64,000 nucleotides of DNA from JANSWP01 sp041941305. GTDB taxonomy: Bacteria > Bacteroidota > Bacteroidia > Chitinophagales > Saprospiraceae. The stretch spans positions 24,187-88,186 of the forward strand of contig JBGTQJ010000038.1 of NCBI GenBank assembly GCA_041941305.1, given 5' to 3'. Made by a program: the position numbers and the translations under genes. The notes below the pieces were generated by a model. It saw only the letters and a program-made list of their open reading frames with translations, was not told where the DNA came from and ran no database searches. Shown here piece after piece: positions 62,547 to 64,000 of this stretch (position 1 is its first letter; every line of letters starts with the position of its first letter).

Positions 62547-62579
62547 CAATCCGTTTGGCTTGAAAAACCAAGCGGATTG
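62547..62579. repeat. Imperfect hairpin between accessory genes
   Basis: CAATCCGTTTGGCT (62547-62560) pairs with AACCAAGCGGATTG (62566-62579) with two wobble positions; the loop is 5 nt. A T-run is not present after it, so it is not a standard terminator. It is 22 bp after the stop of the SPOR-like gene and before the next start. Confidence 0.55.
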
Positions 62580-62604
62580 TAAACTCAAACCTAAAACCTC
62601 AATC

Positions 62605-63132
62605 ATGCATTATTATTATGTAAAACACAAGATTAGAGCTCTTAAAAAAACAATGGAGTCAGAAGGAAAATTCAAAATTACTTATAGTTATCTCAAAGAT
62701 AAATTCTTGTCTTCTATAATCTTAAGGATAACTATTGGTGCTTTTACTATAGCTGGGGTTTTCGGAAACTGGATATACGATAAATGTACTAATCCACCGA
62801 TAACTATTACAGTTGAAGGAAGCGTCGCTTATGAAGGAATAGACAATCAATTATTTCCACTAAAAGATGCATTGATAACTGCTGTTGATAAAAAGGCTAA
62901 TACTGTAACTGACAGTTTAGGAGTTTTCAAACTCGATATATCAATGAAAAAAAATGATAAATCAATTGAGATTGTCTGTTCAAAAAATAACTATGAATAC
63001 AGGAAAAAGACAATCTATATTCCTTTAGACGATGACCCAGAAAATCCAAAATTTGAGACTACATTTCATCTTGAATACAAAGGTTATTCTTCTCCTGAAC
63101 TACCTTCTTATTTGCTTACATACACGGATTAG
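62605..63132 (+). CDS. Membrane-anchored protein with carboxypeptidase-regulatory-like domain (1)
   Basis: A 175-residue protein. One membrane segment (about 38-54, LRITIGAFTIAGVFGNWI) follows a basic N-terminal part, so the C-terminal 110 residues face outward. That part is a beta-sandwich of the carboxypeptidase-regulatory-like type: ITVEGSVAYEGIDNQLFPLKDALITAVDKKANTVTDSLGVFKLDISM. The function is unknown. The ATG at 62605 is preferred to a TTG at 62560 that lies inside the hairpin at 62547-62579. It is similar in design to the next gene. Confidence 0.6.
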   Translation: MHYYYVKHKIRALKKTMESEGKFKITYSYLKDKFLSSIILRITIGAFTIAGVFGNWIYDKCTNPPITITVEGSVAYEGIDNQLFPLKDALITAVDKKANTVTDSLGVFKLDISMKKNDKSIEIVCSKNNYEYRKKTIYIPLDDDPENPKFETTFHLEYKGYSSPELPSYLLTYTD

Positions 63133-63241
63133 ACCTAACTACCACTGTGAAAATGTTAAAAAAATCAAAAATTCCATTTTGAAATGACGTAATAATGTAC
63201 CTTCACGGCTTTTGTAATAGAAACTAGCTATTATAATTGCC

Positions 63242-63862
63242 ATGAAAAAATTGACCCTCCCATTATTTATCTTACTCACAGCTTCCTTCCTTTGGTGGGC
63301 TTTTCATCCAGCAGAGATTACCACAAAAATTAAGGGGAAAGTCTATCATACCAATATCGGGCTTAGTAATGTAGAGGTTTCTGTTCTTAACCAAGAAAAT
63401 CAATCTATAGGTTATTATGAACCAACTAATCAATTAGGCTTATATTCTCTTCGGTTTAATGCAGTTGAAGGATATCCAATGAATCTAAAATTTCAGAAAA
63501 AGTACTTCTCTACCCTCATCACTGAATACATTCCACTAAGAGATTCCCTACCATATAATTTTAAAGATATACATTTAATTAAGCTAGTTCATGAAACTAA
63601 AATTGCTCAATCCGTTCGCAATCATACTATTGATATTTATACTTCCTTGACCACAGCCGAAAAAGAAATCTATAATATCAACGATATAAAGTATTTTACT
63701 TTTATCGAAAAAGCTACTGTCCATCCTTTTCTTCCCAATAATGTAAAAAAGGGTACCTGGTATGAAGTATCTTTTTATTTGAATAATCAAGTGAACAATA
63801 AAATAATTGGGTGGTTCTTCGAAAAGTCAAACCAAAGTATAGACAATAAGGCTGCTGACTAA
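63242..63862 (+). CDS. Membrane-anchored protein with carboxypeptidase-regulatory-like domain (2)
   Basis: A 206-residue protein. The N-terminal segment (LTLPLFILLTASFLWWAFHPAEI) is a membrane anchor or signal peptide. The middle has a carboxypeptidase-regulatory-like beta-sandwich (KIKGKVYHTNIGLSNVEVSVLNQENQSIGYYEPTNQLGLYSLRFNAVEG). The C-terminal 100 residues have no recognised motif and contain several aromatic strands (KYFTFIEKATVHPFLP, GTWYEVSFYLNN). It is the last gene seen before the window end, and probably part of a short array of membrane-anchored proteins. Confidence 0.6.
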   Translation: MKKLTLPLFILLTASFLWWAFHPAEITTKIKGKVYHTNIGLSNVEVSVLNQENQSIGYYEPTNQLGLYSLRFNAVEGYPMNLKFQKKYFSTLITEYIPLRDSLPYNFKDIHLIKLVHETKIAQSVRNHTIDIYTSLTTAEKEIYNINDIKYFTFIEKATVHPFLPNNVKKGTWYEVSFYLNNQVNNKIIGWFFEKSNQSIDNKAAD

Positions 63863-64000
63863 AGAAAAAATAAGCTATTCTGTGTTATAGCCCTTGTTTG
63901 TGCCATATCGCCGAGTATATATTTTATTCTAAAATTAGTAAAACTATATTCTACTGAGGAATAAATTTTTCTAAAGTGTAAAAATGCTGATACAGAGGAT

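Noticed and set aside
1..64000. tRNA and rRNA genes
   Set aside because: No cloverleaf ending in a typical acceptor stem, and no conserved rRNA segments, were recognised by eye. A tRNAscan run would settle this.

Overview
The window looks like the chromosome of a Bacteroidota bacterium, most likely of the Saprospiria type. The evidence is gene content: type IX secretion (T9SS) sorting domains, a PorP/SprF protein next to a giant adhesin with a gliding-motility-type C-terminus, an OmpA/PD40 protein, DUF2807 proteins, and a promoter with the Bacteroidota TAnnTTTG -7 box. The DNA is AT-rich. No rRNA, tRNA or CRISPR array was recognised.

Layout. 0-9.3 kb: two CotH-type proteins (one cut by the window edge), a TPR-CHAT caspase-like protein with an intact His/Cys dyad, a multi-pass membrane protein, a glycosidase-like lipoprotein and a coiled-coil protein. 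10-19.5 kb: a CtlX-type amidinohydrolase, then a hexuronate operon (SDR oxidoreductase, uxuA, uxaC, a TRAP transporter dctP-Q-M, and a BNR-repeat lipoprotein). 19.7-26.6 kb: an Omp28-like T9SS cargo protein, a YtrA-type ABC/GntR operon with a visible operator, two DUF2807 proteins and a TfoX-like protein. 26.8-39.8 kb: a PQQ-type sugar dehydrogenase fused to PKD and T9SS domains, and a T9SS adhesin operon (2345-residue adhesin, PorP/SprF, OmpA/PD40). 40-45.3 kb: an FGE-like lipid-free exported protein, an ECF sigma factor with a likely anti-sigma partner, and an NlpC/P60 lipoprotein.

45.3-49.8 kb holds an RNA-repair locus: a WYL regulator divergent from a T4 Rnl1-like RNA ligase, a full-length T4-type polynucleotide kinase/phosphatase and an RNase Z-like metallo-beta-lactamase-fold protein. 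The divergent intergenic region contains two copies of the same palindrome design (ATGCGYAA-N5-TTGCGYA), which are good candidates for the WYL operator.

49.8-64 kb is accessory DNA: an insertion sequence inside a truncated IS110, a RadC-like protein, a small HTH protein, an ArdC-like protein whose metallopeptidase motif is destroyed, a large ParB-like protein, an XRE repressor with two operators 21 bp apart, an IS66 remnant, an unknown 533-residue protein with an effector-associated-domain-like N-terminus behind repeated TTCGCGAA palindromes, and three small membrane-anchored proteins.

Two repeat systems run through the intergenic DNA. (1) Five nested-palindrome elements (NPE-1 to NPE-5 here), about 160-220 bp each, have outer inverted repeats that are different at each locus. 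Three share an inner CGTAG..GCTATGCT-type core; NPE-3 has an analogous palindrome and NPE-2 lacks it. Four of five begin at the stop codon of the upstream gene. (2) Eight word hairpins (WH-1 to WH-8) have stems built from short locus-specific words. Neither is explained by the annotated genes. They also show that several of the longest possible reading-frame starts are wrong.
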